Source: Zizania palustris | Lineage: Eukaryota; Streptophyta; Magnoliopsida; Poales; Poaceae | Reading direction: 5' to 3' | Length of the DNA: 64,000 nt | Assembly: GCA_019279435.1 (NCBI GenBank) | Contig: JAAALK010000081.1 | Coordinates: 56,907,318 to 56,971,317, forward strand | In this document: positions 10,081 to 20,749 of the stretch, in pieces | Layout: each line of letters begins with the position of its first letter | How positions within the stretch are numbered: the stretch's first letter is position 1 | Notes under the pieces: model-generated | What the model was told of the DNA's origin: nothing | The model's database searches: none | The model's input: only the letters and a program-made list of their open reading frames with translations | Position numbers and translations under genes: made by a program

Positions 10081-11807
10081 GGGTGTTTAAGTGTGGCAGC
10101 ATGCAAGGGGCTCACGTGCTAGCGCAACACATGATCGAGTATATGCGGATGGATGGAAAATGTTGTAGGTAATTAAGGAAATAATCAAGTAATTAATTAA
10201 GGATTTTATTTAAGGAAATTTATTTTCTAATTTTATTTGCACTTTCCACGCTGGTTTATAAAAATTCCTAAAATATTATTTTTCCCTAAAGAACTTGACA
10301 TAAATTTCTCAAATTAAATCTTAAATTATTCATCATGGTATTTATTTATCTATCTCTTTTAATTCATTTTCGGGAAGTCAAATTATAAAAATAATTTAAA
10401 ATAGATTTTCGACATAACTTAAATATGTAGTTAAAATGATATTTTTACCTAACAAATCGAGATAGATATTAACAATTTAGACGTTAAATGCTCCAATGAA
10501 AATAATGAGTAAACTGGATTAAATAAATTATCAAGGTAAAAAACCAATACGAAAATAACCTATATATATCGTAATAAATTAATATAATATCATTTCAGAA
10601 AAATGTAGGGGAGGAGAGGGATCCTCACCAAACCGAACGGAGAAGAAGGGACAAGGCGCGGGCGCTCAGCTTGGCGCGTCCTAGCGCGGGACGGCCAGCG
10701 GGCGGGCGGCATGGCGCGGGCGCTCTGCCTGGTGCGGCGGTGGGCGCAGTCGGGCGGGAGCGGGTGGCGCTCGGTGTGGCAGAAATGAGAGGGACAACGG
10801 GCTTTTATAGGGGAGGAGGTATGCATGGTGGGTCCACATGTTGGTGCAATAAAAAGGGACATGTGGGGTCCACCCATTTAGAATGGGCAGAAATGCAGGA
10901 TATTTAATCCTGCGGGGCCCACGGCTGGAGCAGGCGCAGGGCACGTGGCATGAGCAGCAATGGCGGGCCTAGACAGGATGTGTGCACAGTGCGTGCGGCT
11001 GCATGCACATGCACGGCGGTTAAAGCTGAAAAAATGCTAGTGATTAAGGAATTTAATTAAGGAATTAATTAATTAATTTCTAAAATGGTATTTTAATTAT
11101 TTATTGTTTTATTCATTAATTAGTGAAACTTAATTTTTGCATTTAACATTATTATCTTCTCGAAATTATTTATTTCTGAAAATTAAAGTTAATTCATGGT
11201 AAAAAGTGAAAAGTTTTTGGAAAGTTTGGAGTCTAAAATAAATTTAGAAATTTTGGATTTCAAATAAATCTCTCATTGATATTTTAAGGAATAATCGGTG
11301 ATCGAGAATATTTGTATTCACGTCGAAATTAAATATTCAGAACTTGAACACAAAATTAAGACTTTAAATTCATTTTGGTATTTAAAATATAATAAAGATT
11401 TAAAAAGGTATTTTTCCCACGGGGTTTAAATAATTCGAATGAAATATGTATTTTTAATTTTCACAAATGAAAAGGGAATATTATTTCTAATTGAAATGCT
11501 TTATCACAACATTCACGTTGAAATATATTTTATTAGTTAGTGTTAGAGTCTTGCGATGAAATGTTATTTATCACATCTTATTTAATTTCCTTTGCGCCAA
11601 AAATTCTAGAAAGATTTTTGGGACGCAAGTTAGAGCAATATAAATTTTAGAAAAATACTCGAGCTAAGATTTATTTTTAAATAAATTTTTTTAGGTCAGT
11701 ATTTTATCTCACTTTTTTATGATCTACATTTAATATTTTTTTTTTGAAATTCATTAATTAATTAATTAATTTTATTTTTAACGCCTTACGAAAATCAGGG
11801 TGTTACA
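10081..11807 (-). repeat. Tekay/Del-like Ty3/gypsy LTR, minus strand, left end missing
   Basis: The right edge reads CGAAAATCAGGGTGTTACA in plus, the reverse of the TGTAACACCCTGATTTTCG start common to Tekay/Del-type (RIRE3/RIRE8-like) LTRs. A minus-strand TATA box, CTATAAAAGC (10801-10810), is followed by a very GC-rich leader (about 10600-10790) in otherwise AT-rich DNA, a layout expected of an LTR promoter and 5' leader. No PBS, gag or pol follows on either side in view, so it is either a solo LTR or one end of an element whose body lies in the gap. TTAA-rich simple repeats occur near 11050 and 11760. The small ORFs here are not supported. Confidence 0.72.
10801..10810 (-). promoter_or_regulatory. 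TATA box of the Tekay-like LTR
   Basis: CTATAAAAGC on the minus strand immediately precedes the GC-rich leader of this LTR. Position and orientation fit the LTR promoter. Confidence 0.6.
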
Positions 11808-12656
11808 CAAACGGTAGACGTGGATAGAAGGTGCGCCATGGTGATGGATGTGAGCAATCACACTGAACGCTTCCCAAAACCCTTATTCGACATCTCCTGG
11901 CACAGAATCACAAGAGCGATAGGTTTTGAAGACCTTCTCTCCTGTTCGTCAGTGCACGTCGGTGGGCAGGATGGATTAGATTATGATGGCAACACAGTAA
12001 AAAGAAGAGAGGCCAAAAACACTAGCTCGGTTTTCGATTCTAATATAATTTGACTTCTCATCGTTCTTCTCATGTTATGGACTAAGCCAGATAGATAGGT
12101 ATTCGGTATACTCAAAATACACCTTTGGTACAAAATTGACAATCTCACAAGGATGAAATATCAGTAATTTTCTATTTACTGGTTGATCCCATCTTTTATA
12201 GAATCAATTCCTTTTTTGAATGTACAAAAATTTGGGGAGCTCAGCATGTCTGGAAGCACGGGAGAACGTTCTTTTGCTATATGGGAGCAACCCGATCTTG
12301 TGTCCTGATCATGATCTAAATTGAGTCAGTTTTCATATCTCGTATAATCCACCAAGTTCTCAAAGAATCGGAATGACAAAAAGATATCGCGTCACTGCAA
12401 GGTAGGGAGTTAGATTTTTTTAGACATGGCTCAGGCTTGGTAGGCCGACCCCTAACCCTTGAGTCCTTGGCTCGGGTCTAGCACTGGTAGTACCGACCCC
12501 TGACACCTGGGTACTTGTGTTGTGTATGACACTGATAGCGCTATCCCCGATCCCTGACCCTCGACTTCATGGTGTCCCTTTGCATGGCATGGACCTTTGA
12601 GATTTATTTAGAAATTTTTGAAGAATTCATGTGGTTCTAGACCAAAGTTCCAATAA
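11808..12656 (-). repeat. Probable 3' LTR remnant of copia element C0
   Basis: On the minus strand a polypurine tract, CTACTGGGGGAT (about 12657-12668), is followed directly by TATTGGAAC, which looks like a TG-type LTR start with one transition. The stretch down to 11808 has no coding signal and abuts the Tekay-like LTR, which may have inserted in it. No second copy exists in the window for comparison, so the far boundary is uncertain. A small plus-strand ORF at 11820-12053 has no recognisable domain. Confidence 0.5.
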
Positions 12657-13567
12657 TCCCCCAGTAGATCTCAAATGCCTATTTAGAGATTTTCCTATTT
12701 CTCACTGTTGTTTAATATACTAGCATTTCAGTAAGGATTGTTAAGTTGAACTCTCACTTAGATCTTCAAGCTACACTCATTCACAACTTAAACAATGAAC
12801 TATGCCTTAAATTGCAAGTTCTGTGCTGACAAGTTTCACTTAAGTCTTAATTAGTACCTAGCTACCAGTAGCCTACCCCGTGGGTGGAATATTTGCGTCA
12901 TACTCTCTAGTCTCATAATGAGCTTACTAGAGTTCACCCAAATTTATGGACTACGACGTTAAGCAGTTAGGCTCATATAGGTGTATTTTTTCAAGAATGC
13001 TCTATACGATAACATATTTGCTAATTAAAGCCAATATAATACATTAAGGCATAAAGTCAACTGTCTTACAATATCTGAGAGTATTGCATCTTCACTTAGA
13101 GAGGGTTAGGAATTAATAATTACTCTCCTTAGTTAACCAATATCTTATTTTCCTAGGTTTTAATTCATGGTATGTCTGATCACATAGGTTTGATTACCAT
13201 TATGGCAACCCATATGGATCTCATACCCATCTCCCTCGATGCATTTTCTATAACATTCCATGATAGCCCCTTTGTAAAGGGATCTGCTAGGTTTTTGTCT
13301 ATTTAAGTATAAGTCACACTTATTATTCTAGAGTTTCTCAACTTCTTATCAGACTTTAATCATCTTTTAATATGGTATGTTTGCAAGATCCCCATGATAT
13401 TACACAATCTCCAAGGGTAAAAACATATCATGTCATGGCATAAAACTCATCGGCATTAGATATCTATTTGAATCACTATATTCCTCAAGCACAGCAGGGT
13501 GCCAAAAATAGTGAATCTCATAACTCATAATACCTACCAAGTAGCGCATAACCCCTTCAAGTGCATG
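12657..13567 (-). pseudogene. C0 3' noncoding region and RNase H remnant
   Basis: From about 13567 to 13195 the minus strand still reads as a decayed copia RNase H, ending in a recognisable NLADPFTKGL motif followed by a SREMG tail. Many stops and frameshifts interrupt it. Below 13195 is AT-rich noncoding sequence up to the PPT at about 12657. Confidence 0.65.
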
Positions 13568-14017
13568 CTAGTGATCACTACCTAAGTTGGACATGAACCT
13601 GCTCAATTTGCTCACCACAAATGATATGTGGGGTCTCATTGCGCTAGCTAGGTACATGAGTGAACTTATTATCAGAGAATATCTCAATTGTTCTTTGGCA
13701 ATTTTGTTATTCTTTCGAAGTAACACACTAGGATCATAAGGTCTTGGAAAATTCTTGTTGTCTTTATAGCCAAAATGAGATTGTGAAAGTGTAATCCCAT
13801 TCTTGCCCTTAATTAGTTTGATGTTTATAATAAAATCAGCTTCTTCCAGATCTTTCATATCAAAAATCTTTGAGAGAAAAGACTTGACTTCATTAATCAC
13901 ATCAATGTTTGTGCCAAAGATTAGTATGTCATCAATACACAAACATAATATAACTCCTTGACCCACACCATGTCGATAGTATATACATCTATCAGTCTCG
14001 TTAGGAACTCTATTCAA
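13568..14017 (-). pseudogene. C0 reverse transcriptase fragment
   Basis: A 149-residue open stretch encodes the second half of a copia RT: YYRHGVGQGVILCLCIDDILIFG contains the catalytic IDD form of the YVDD box, and later MYLASAMRPHISFVVSKLSRF is the usual connection segment. The N-terminal half of RT (fingers and the MDVKTAFL-type block) is absent. Upstream the sequence passes directly from integrase to this point through an internal deletion near 14000-14015. Not functional. Confidence 0.82.
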
Positions 14018-15003
14018 GACACAATGTAGTCAATAGAGTCTTCCCCACCATGCCTTTGATAAATCGACAATATCTAACATGGCATTAACCAAATCCGTCA
14101 GCGTGTGGTTTTTCCTCTCAGCAACCCCATTTGATTCAAGCGAATAGGGCAACATCATCTCATGAATAAAACCATGTTCTTCATAGAATTCATTAAATAT
14201 TTTAGGAAAATATTCACTACCACTATCAGACCTTAGACTTTGATCTTTCTCTCTAGTTAATTTTCAACTTTGTCCTTAAAGATTTTAAAGTGGTATAATG
14301 CCTCATCTTTAGTTCTCAACAAATATACATAACAAAATCTAGATGCATCATCAATCAATGTCATGAAGTATATCTTTTCATCCTTTGTCAACACACTATT
14401 CATCTCACAAAGATCAGAATGTATGAGTTCTAAATGTGTCAAGTTTCTTTCCTTAGCCGCCTTGTGAGGCCTCCAAGGTTGCTTAAATTGCATACAAATA
14501 TGACACTTAGAACCTTTGGCAATGTTGAAATTCAGAATTAAACTCATGCTGGATAGTCGAGACATCAATGCAAAATTAATATGACATAAACATGAATACC
14601 AAACACTTGCATCATTATTAATATTATCACAAATATGGTTCACCGACTTATTGCTAAAATCTGAAAGGAAAAAATGGAACATGCCTCTGCAATCATAACT
14701 TTTACCAACAAATTGTCCATGTTTTGACAAGACTAATTTATTGGACTCTAAGACTACCTTAAACTTGTCCTTACACAGAACGTAACCGCTAACAAGATTC
14801 TTGTTAATACTAGGGACATGTTGCACATTCCTCAGTTGCACGATGTTTCCCAAAGTAAACTTCAGATCTACCATGCCAACACCGTGAACAAAAGCATGTG
14901 ACTCATTTCCCATTAGGATGGAAGAATTATGGATGATCTGATAAGAAGAAAATATAGATATGTCACTACACATGTGAATATTGACACCCGTATCAAACCA
15001 CAA
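14018..15003 (-). pseudogene. C0 protease-integrase fragment
   Basis: Minus-strand remnant with a protease-like WFDTGVNIHMCSD, the integrase zinc region (WYSCLCHIN, CHICMQFK; the first His is now Tyr) and the catalytic core (LIHSDLCEMN, LRSDSGSEYF, ESNGVAERKNHTL). It is open from 15003 to 14257, then needs a frame change and contains a TGA near 14030. The C-terminal integrase and early RT were lost by the deletion. The lineage within copia cannot be set firmly but differs from the Sireviruses here. Confidence 0.82.
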
Positions 15004-15399
15004 CTGGTAGTTTGAAATAATAAAAGAACAATAGGTAGATTACCATACCATCCTCAATATTGCCCATGGTCATCATGTTGATATTTTTAGCCCTTTGCCC
15101 ATTATGGCCTGCACAAGTGAAGAAATTCAACTTGGCCTTATTTTTCTTCTTCTTAAAGGTAGTGGTCTTCATAACTTTGTTAGGCTTATTTTTCTATTTA
15201 CTCTTGCTAAGTGTGGACTTCTAGACTAAGTTAGCGCTAGACTAGCCCTCGACTCCTTTCTTAGAAGCATCTTTTTTCTGAGCTTTCTCTTCAACATCAA
15301 GAGACACTATTAGGTTTTTAACTGATATCTCCTACCTTTTATGTTTTAGACTAGTAGCAAAGTTTCTCCATGAAGAAAGCAACTTTACAATTATGCATC
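15004..15399 (-). pseudogene. C0 gag 3' remnant, interrupted by element G
   Basis: The minus strand retains the end of a copia gag: a LSSWRNFATSLKHKR stretch, an ISVKNLIVSLDVEEKA stretch and a Lys-rich run before a ruined knuckle region. Several stops are present. The homology stops exactly at 15400 where the LTR of G begins, so G inserted into this gag; GCATC (15395-15399) is the candidate target site. The rest of C0 gag and its 5' LTR are not found beyond G. Confidence 0.65.
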
Positions 15400-16532
15400 T
15401 ATTGACGCCAATAATTGGTAAAGCCCAAGGCCCACCAGGGAAGGCGCGCGATTAACAGAAGGTTAAGGAAGATCCAGTCAAAAAAAGTCAAAGAAGTATG
15501 TCTGCAATAACTGCATGATCGGAAGGGGAGCTGATGGAGATAAGCGCAACAATGGTTACAGATTCATCTGAAATCGGCTAGATAGGTTACTTGGACGACA
15601 AGTCGACGAACTATAAATATGTATCCCTTAGGTTATGATTAGTTTAACTCTCGTTCAATCTACAATCGGTGCATCGTCACCCTTGTGCCCTAAGGTTATC
15701 TGGTGGGACTCAGGCTCTCGGAGCTAAGCTACATCAGTTTGATCTCCGTCAAAGAGGTGAGTCCTGCCACCCTCGACTTTCATGCCAACTAGATTAGTAT
15801 CCTCACGGCTGCATAGATTCAGTTCAATCTCTTGAGGAGAACGGTGAAACAACACAGTCGTCGGTTCTTCTCAGTGTATTTGGCTAGGTCTAAGGTTGTG
15901 CATTAGTTGGGTCTGATCTCTTAGATTGAAGTGATCTGGGTTTGATAGCTTGAGGCTTCATCGGTTAAGTCTGACGTCTCTTGATGTTGTATCTTTTCCA
16001 TGTCGTACATTGTTCATCTAAATAAAGTTTGCTGATTCGTTGATATATTGTTCAGATCATCGTGACTAGCTACTGTCTCAGTTTGGTCCGATCTAGTTAT
16101 TGTGATGATTTCCATGATATAGATCTATTATTTGGCATGCTTTATTTATTTCTATCAGAGTACAAGTTGATAGGTTATCTCTAAATCATCTCCGTTTCAT
16201 GTTCACCGTTGAAGGGTGCCTATCAGCCTATACACATATTCTGTTTTCTCCATCGGCCGATGGCACGCTCGCTCGATTGGGCTAATCTGGGCTATCGTCC
16301 GTCTGGCCGATCGCACGCTGCTTCACAGCTTTATCCTTTATGCCACAGTAATCGGCTTGCCAGCCGATGGGCTATGCTACTAACGTCTATATTTTCTGAT
16401 CCCTTATCAGTTTCAAGGTCAAAATGATTGGCATGCCCTGAACCCTTTTTTAAGACGTAGGATCTGCACTAGAGCTAAGAAAATCTCCCACGACGCGCGT
16501 GTTTCAGTGTGTGACCAAAAAGCACGCCAACA
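15400..16532 (+). repeat. 5' LTR of Tat-like gypsy element G
   Basis: Pairs with 56457-57417, to which it is clearly similar over most of its length. It begins TATTGACGCC (the partner has TGTTGACGCC) and ends GCACGCCAACA, matching TGTTG/CAACA termini. A TATA box CTATAAATAT is at 15611-15620. GCCGATGG-type motifs recur at 16250-16370. At 1133 bp it is complete; divergence from its partner is far greater than for the Sirevirus LTR pairs, so G is older. Confidence 0.85.
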
Positions 16533-16538
16533 CTCATT

Positions 16539-16558
16539 TTGGCACGCCCGGTGGGACC
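16539..16558 (+). promoter_or_regulatory. Primer-site region of G
   Basis: TTGGCACGCCCGGTGGGACC lies six bases after the LTR end, the position of the primer binding site in plant gypsy elements. I did not assign a specific tRNA. Confidence 0.6.
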
Positions 16559-16576
16559 ATCTTCAACAACTTTGCC

Positions 16577-17167
16577 ATGGCGGGCAAGCTCAGTGATGAG
16601 AACATCACCACGATTACCATGGACACTTTGTCCGAGGAACAGAGGATGGAGGTACAACAACATGTGGAGGAGTTCCGGAAATCATGCCTGCAGGTCTACG
16701 ACATGTATCGACTGGGTCCCGTTCAGAGGGACCCCCTCCCAACGCCAGTGCTGACCATTGAGGGTGGTCAGCCAACGGAGAACTTTCAGGCCAGTCTTCA
16801 GGAAACCGTTGATCAGGCGATTTGTCAGTCGCTGGTCAGCCAATTAAGGACACTAGCCAAGACAATTCAAGAACTGATCAAGGAGGCCATCAGGGGCATA
16901 GCGGTTCATGACACACCGCAAGGTTCGGCGTACCTCCCCAATGACCCATTGAGACTACTACAGCACACTCGGCCGGCGTCACTGCAACAAGGGCTGATGA
17001 GGCCAGATCAGCTAAGCTCTTTGCTTGGCTATGAAGGCGACAAGATGATCCAGCCATCGGCCCCCTCGCACAGTCCGCCTCAGGGCACTCTAGGTGGGGC
17101 CGATAAGAATGCACAAGCATCGTTCCCGACATCCGATCTTAGGATTCCGAGGAAGGGGATGCCATAA
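16577..17167 (+). CDS. Gag N-terminal part of G, 197 residues
   Basis: The frame starts at ATG 16577 (CCATGG context), 45 bases after the LTR, and is open to a TAA at 17165. The residues are rich in Gln, Glu and Ser with LSEEQRMEVQQHVEEFRKSC near the start. This resembles the poorly conserved N-terminal part of grass gypsy gag. The main capsid-like domain continues downstream in the same frame after stops, so this is the front of a broken gag. Confidence 0.65.
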   Translation: MAGKLSDENITTITMDTLSEEQRMEVQQHVEEFRKSCLQVYDMYRLGPVQRDPLPTPVLTIEGGQPTENFQASLQETVDQAICQSLVSQLRTLAKTIQELIKEAIRGIAVHDTPQGSAYLPNDPLRLLQHTRPASLQQGLMRPDQLSSLLGYEGDKMIQPSAPSHSPPQGTLGGADKNAQASFPTSDLRIPRKGMP

Positions 17168-18694
17168 GTGACATACGACATCATGACAGACCCCTGGCAG
17201 ACCTCATGCCGCTAAGGGGGGCACCTGACATCATCCCTCCTAGATATCACCGAACGGCGCACTACGGAGCAATGCCCTACAGTGATGTATAGACATGACG
17301 CTGCTTGGCGGGACCAATACCAATAGGCGCCAATACCTGCTCAATGTCCATCGTCGAGTTAGCAAGAAGATGAATGGGTGAATCATATCACGGAGTTCAT
17401 CAAAGATCAATTCGGGTTGAGGCCCAAAAAGCAGACGTACATGTACCAGTGGTCGTATCAAGAGTGGTTTGATCGAGTGCCACTGCCGAACTGGTACAAG
17501 GTGCCATATTTCATCAAGTTCTTAGGATAAGACTCGATCTCCACAATCGAGCACCTTAGCCAGTTCCTCGCCAAGTGTGGGGAGGCATCGACTGACGAAG
17601 AACTGAAGGTCTGGCTGTTCCCGCTATCCCTATCAGGATCGAACTTCGTGTGGTTTTCTTCGCTGTTGGCGGATTCCATGAGAGGATGGGCAGACCTAGA
17701 AAAGAAATTTCACAAATACTTCTTCGCTGACATCCAGGAGATGAAGCTGATCGACTTGACATCAGTTAAACAATGGATGAACGAGTTGGTCCCCGACTAT
17801 ATACAAAGGTTCCGGGACATGCAAAGCAGATGCTACAATGTGAACCTCAACGACAGTCAGTTGGCAGAGCTGACAATTAAAGTACTCCTGAGCCCTATCA
17901 GGGTGAAGTTCTCATCGCACGAATTCGAAAGCCTCTCACAACTGGTGCAAAGAGTATTGGCCCATGAGAGCCGATTCCAAGAGGCCAGGTAGGACAAATA
18001 CCAAAAGAAGGTCACATACACTCAAGTGTACCACTCAAACTCCGATAAGGACAATGACTCTGATGCAGAAGTCGGGATGGCTCAGTGGTCCAAGAATAAG
18101 AAGCAAGTCACATGTCCATGGATAAAATCGGCCGAGAAGGAATAGAGGTATGACTTCGACATCAACAAGGCCGATAAAATATTTGACCTGCTGCTGAAGG
18201 AAAAGCAAATCCACCCATCACATGACCACGTAATACCATCTGCCGAAGAACTGAAGAAGAAGAAGTACAACAAGTGGCACAACTCCCCATCGCACCACAC
18301 TAATGAGTGCAAAGACTTCAGGCAGCAGATCCAATCGGCCTTAGAGCAAGGCTAAATCAAGTTTGACGACGGGAAACAGGAGATGAATATAGACGACCAT
18401 CCATTCCTAGTCAACATGGTGCATGCGCACTATGACGACAATCAGCATGCAAGGAATAGAAGGCCGACTTGCAGAAATGTCACCTCAGCGGTACTCATCG
18501 AAAAGTATCAAAACAGGTCGGCAAAAAGGGAAGGTAGCAGAGACAGTCATGGCCACTCGCGTTTCAATCCCCATTAGAATTGTGAGTTCTTCAGGCTTTG
18601 TTGGAACGAAGGGCTATGGCTACCGTCCATGGAGGACTGCCCAGGATGTAATAGAGTATCGAGTGATCATCAGTCATGTAACAATTATATGAGG
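17168..18694 (+). pseudogene. Gag capsid and zinc-finger part of G, broken
   Basis: Same frame as the upstream part but interrupted by several stops, including a TAA after FIKFLG near 17528 and a TAG near 17990. The best piece (17648-17992) has the retrotransposon Gag signature ADLEKKFHKYFF, then VPDYIQRFRDMQSRCYN and a SLSQLVQRVLAHESR segment. Near 18270-18330 a KWHNSPSHHTNEC stretch is the C-terminal zinc-binding motif with its first Cys replaced. The piece is cut at 18699 by insertion of copy IV, and the sequence resumes at 29543. Confidence 0.8.
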
Positions 18695-18699
18695 CCACG
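18695..18699. repeat. Target-site duplication CCACG, left copy (element IV)
   Basis: CCACG directly precedes the 5' LTR and is repeated at 29543-29547 directly after the 3' LTR. This proves 18700-29542 is one complete insertion into G. Confidence 0.97.
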
Positions 18700-20685
18700 T
18701 GAGAAACCAAGGGTTGGTTTCGGTGTTTGTGATGAGTGATTGACAGGCTTTTACCCTCGGGTTCGAAGGGGTACCTCCGAAAGGGGTTCGGAGGTTGGAC
18801 CTCCAAAGGTGTTCGGAGGAGGGTACCTCCGAAGGGGGGTTCGGAGGTGGTTTGGTTGCTGCAGCTGTTGCAGCGGAGTGTGCTTGTCGGAGGGGTCCGA
18901 CAGTACACGATGACTGGGTTGTACCGAATGTCTCGGTACTTTGGGTGGTACACCGGAGTGTGTACCGGAGGTTGCTAACCCGGAGAGGTCTCCGGAGTAC
19001 TGGACACACTTGTCTGCTTGTCGGTGGTGCGTAGGGACTTCGGAGGCGACGGACAGGTTCGTAGCAGGTGAACCCGGGTCAAGCGGGAGGCTTGATGCCA
19101 GAGGAGCAGGGAGCTCCGTCACGGTGGCTGCGAAGGGGTCTGGGTCGATCCTCGGGTCGAGGTGCGCCAGGTGAAGGCAGAGAGTGCGGAGCGTGGCTCC
19201 GGGTGAAGGTACTCCGAGACAAAGTCCTCGGAGTTGAGGCACTTCGAAGGTACTCCGAATGGAGTGACTTCGGAGTTGGTTGGAATAAGTCCTCTGCGGA
19301 GGCAAGGAGTTCGAAGTGTGCTCCGGAGGGAGACATTCGAAGGTACCCGACGAAGGTCTCAAAAGTCGAGGCGCATCGAAGGCATGGTCTGGGTGAGGCT
19401 CGTCGAGGAGTGTGCTCGGGGAGAAACACTGCGACGAAGTGCTCATGGAATGCTTCGTACGGAGGCCTTGGACGAAGAAGGGACTTCGAAGGGTGGTACT
19501 CCGAAGGTGGGGCTTCGGAGTATGGTTGTCTTGTGGTACTTCGGCCTGCATGGCTTCGGTACACGGACTAACGGAGTTCGAGCTGGGCGAAGCTGCGAAG
19601 CCGTGGTGGTCCACTCCGGAGGTGTTGGTGCGAAGGCCCAAGGGCTTTGACGGCTTCAGCTCAAAACCGTCACTGTATCGAAGGCTGACTTCGGTGAAGC
19701 GAAGGCCATCTGGCTCAAGGCTTCTCACCGAAGCTATTGCACCCCTCGCGTGCGAAGGGGGCTTCAGAAAGGTCAAAGGCTGCAAGTCTGACAGTATCTG
19801 CTCTGCAAAAAGCTGGCGTTGTTCCCTCTGCAAAGGCTGACAGAGAAGCCTCCAATAAAGTTGACTACCTTTTGTACCCCTCAGTTCTGTAGAGACAAAA
19901 CCAATGTAAACCCTAGGGGTAAAGTAGTCAATTCCTTTGGGTGAATAGTGGCTATAAATATGGGGGCCTGGTACGTAACATTTAACACTTTGAGCATTTA
20001 CTGTTGAGCTCCTGTACCAGCCACCCCTTCTCTGTATTCATCCAGAGTTCAATCTTTTTTGTGTTCCTTGTTCAAGCGGCGAAGCCCTGCTTCTCTGTTG
20101 TCTTTCTGCTTGAGCTTGTTTGCATACCTCGCTAGCTTTAGTGCACCGAAGCCTGTCTAGGCGAAGTGTGTTTTGTGCGAAGGTTGCTTTTCAGTGTGCG
20201 TTTGCTCTGTGTAACAGGAGTCTAGACCTCGCTGCTTACTAGCGAAGCCCTGATCGAGACCCGTTTTGCTTCTCGTGTTTGAACCCTTAGCGAAGTTTGT
20301 TAGCGTGCGTTTAGACCTTCGTGTACGAAGCCCAGCACCAGTTGCTGCTGCCAAGTACTTGGTCGAAGTCCTCAGAGGGCTGTCCACTCTTGCGAAGGGT
20401 GAAGTGCGAAGCCTGCTTGGAGCACCCTGTGTGCGGAGCCTGCACTGACTTAGCAGAGTATATTTTCGAGGGTAGTGAGTGGAGCGAAGTCTTCTTGGCT
20501 TTGAACTTTTGCTCCTGCGAAGCCTGTGTTCGGAGTTGTCAAAAACACCTCCGAACCAGACCTTCGAAGGTAGTGTTCGAAGCCTGTTCCGCAGAAGACA
20601 GAATTAAAACAGAAGGCTAAATTTTAGTCCGAAATTTTAAAAGCTCCCATTCACCCCCCCTCTGGTCGCCGTTTTCGGTCCAACA
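18700..20685 (+). repeat. 5' LTR of Sirevirus copy IV (family A)
   Basis: 1986 bp, TGAGAAACC to GGTCCAACA; the partner at 27558-29542 is 1985 bp. The first 270 bases differ at about six positions. Symmetric motifs such as GGTACCTCCGAA and TTCGGAGG are repeated densely from 18750 to about 19600, upstream of a TATA box GCTATAAATA (19951-19960). It drives transcription of the element RNA. Confidence 0.97.
19951..19960 (+). promoter_or_regulatory. LTR TATA box of copy IV
   Basis: GCTATAAATA, repeated in the 3' LTR at about 28808-28817 and in copy I. It lies just downstream of the repeat-motif array. Confidence 0.7.
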
Positions 20686-20687
20686 AT

Positions 20688-20699
20688 TGGTATCAGAGC
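20688..20699 (+). promoter_or_regulatory. Primer binding site, tRNA-iMet (copy IV)
   Basis: TGGTATCAGAGC, a perfect 12-base match to the initiator-Met primer used by Ty1/copia elements, two bases after the LTR. Confidence 0.95.
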
Positions 20700-20749
20700 A
20701 GGTTAAGATCACCAGTTGACCTTAACCGGTTTTGTGATCTATTGGCGAC

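Noticed and set aside
10590..10907. Overlapping ORFs in a GC-rich island, possible host gene exon
   Set aside because: They fall in the GC-rich leader of a Tekay-like LTR just after its TATA box; no domain and no conserved codon pattern are visible.
10081..11807. Left end of element C0 or copy I continuing across the gap
   Set aside because: The sequence right of the gap shares nothing with the missing LTR end of copy I and has its own Tekay-type LTR edge, so no continuity was assumed.
16209..16427. Small plus-strand ORF in the G 5' LTR
   Set aside because: It is not preserved in the 3' LTR copy and overlaps GCCGATGG repeats; no evidence of coding.
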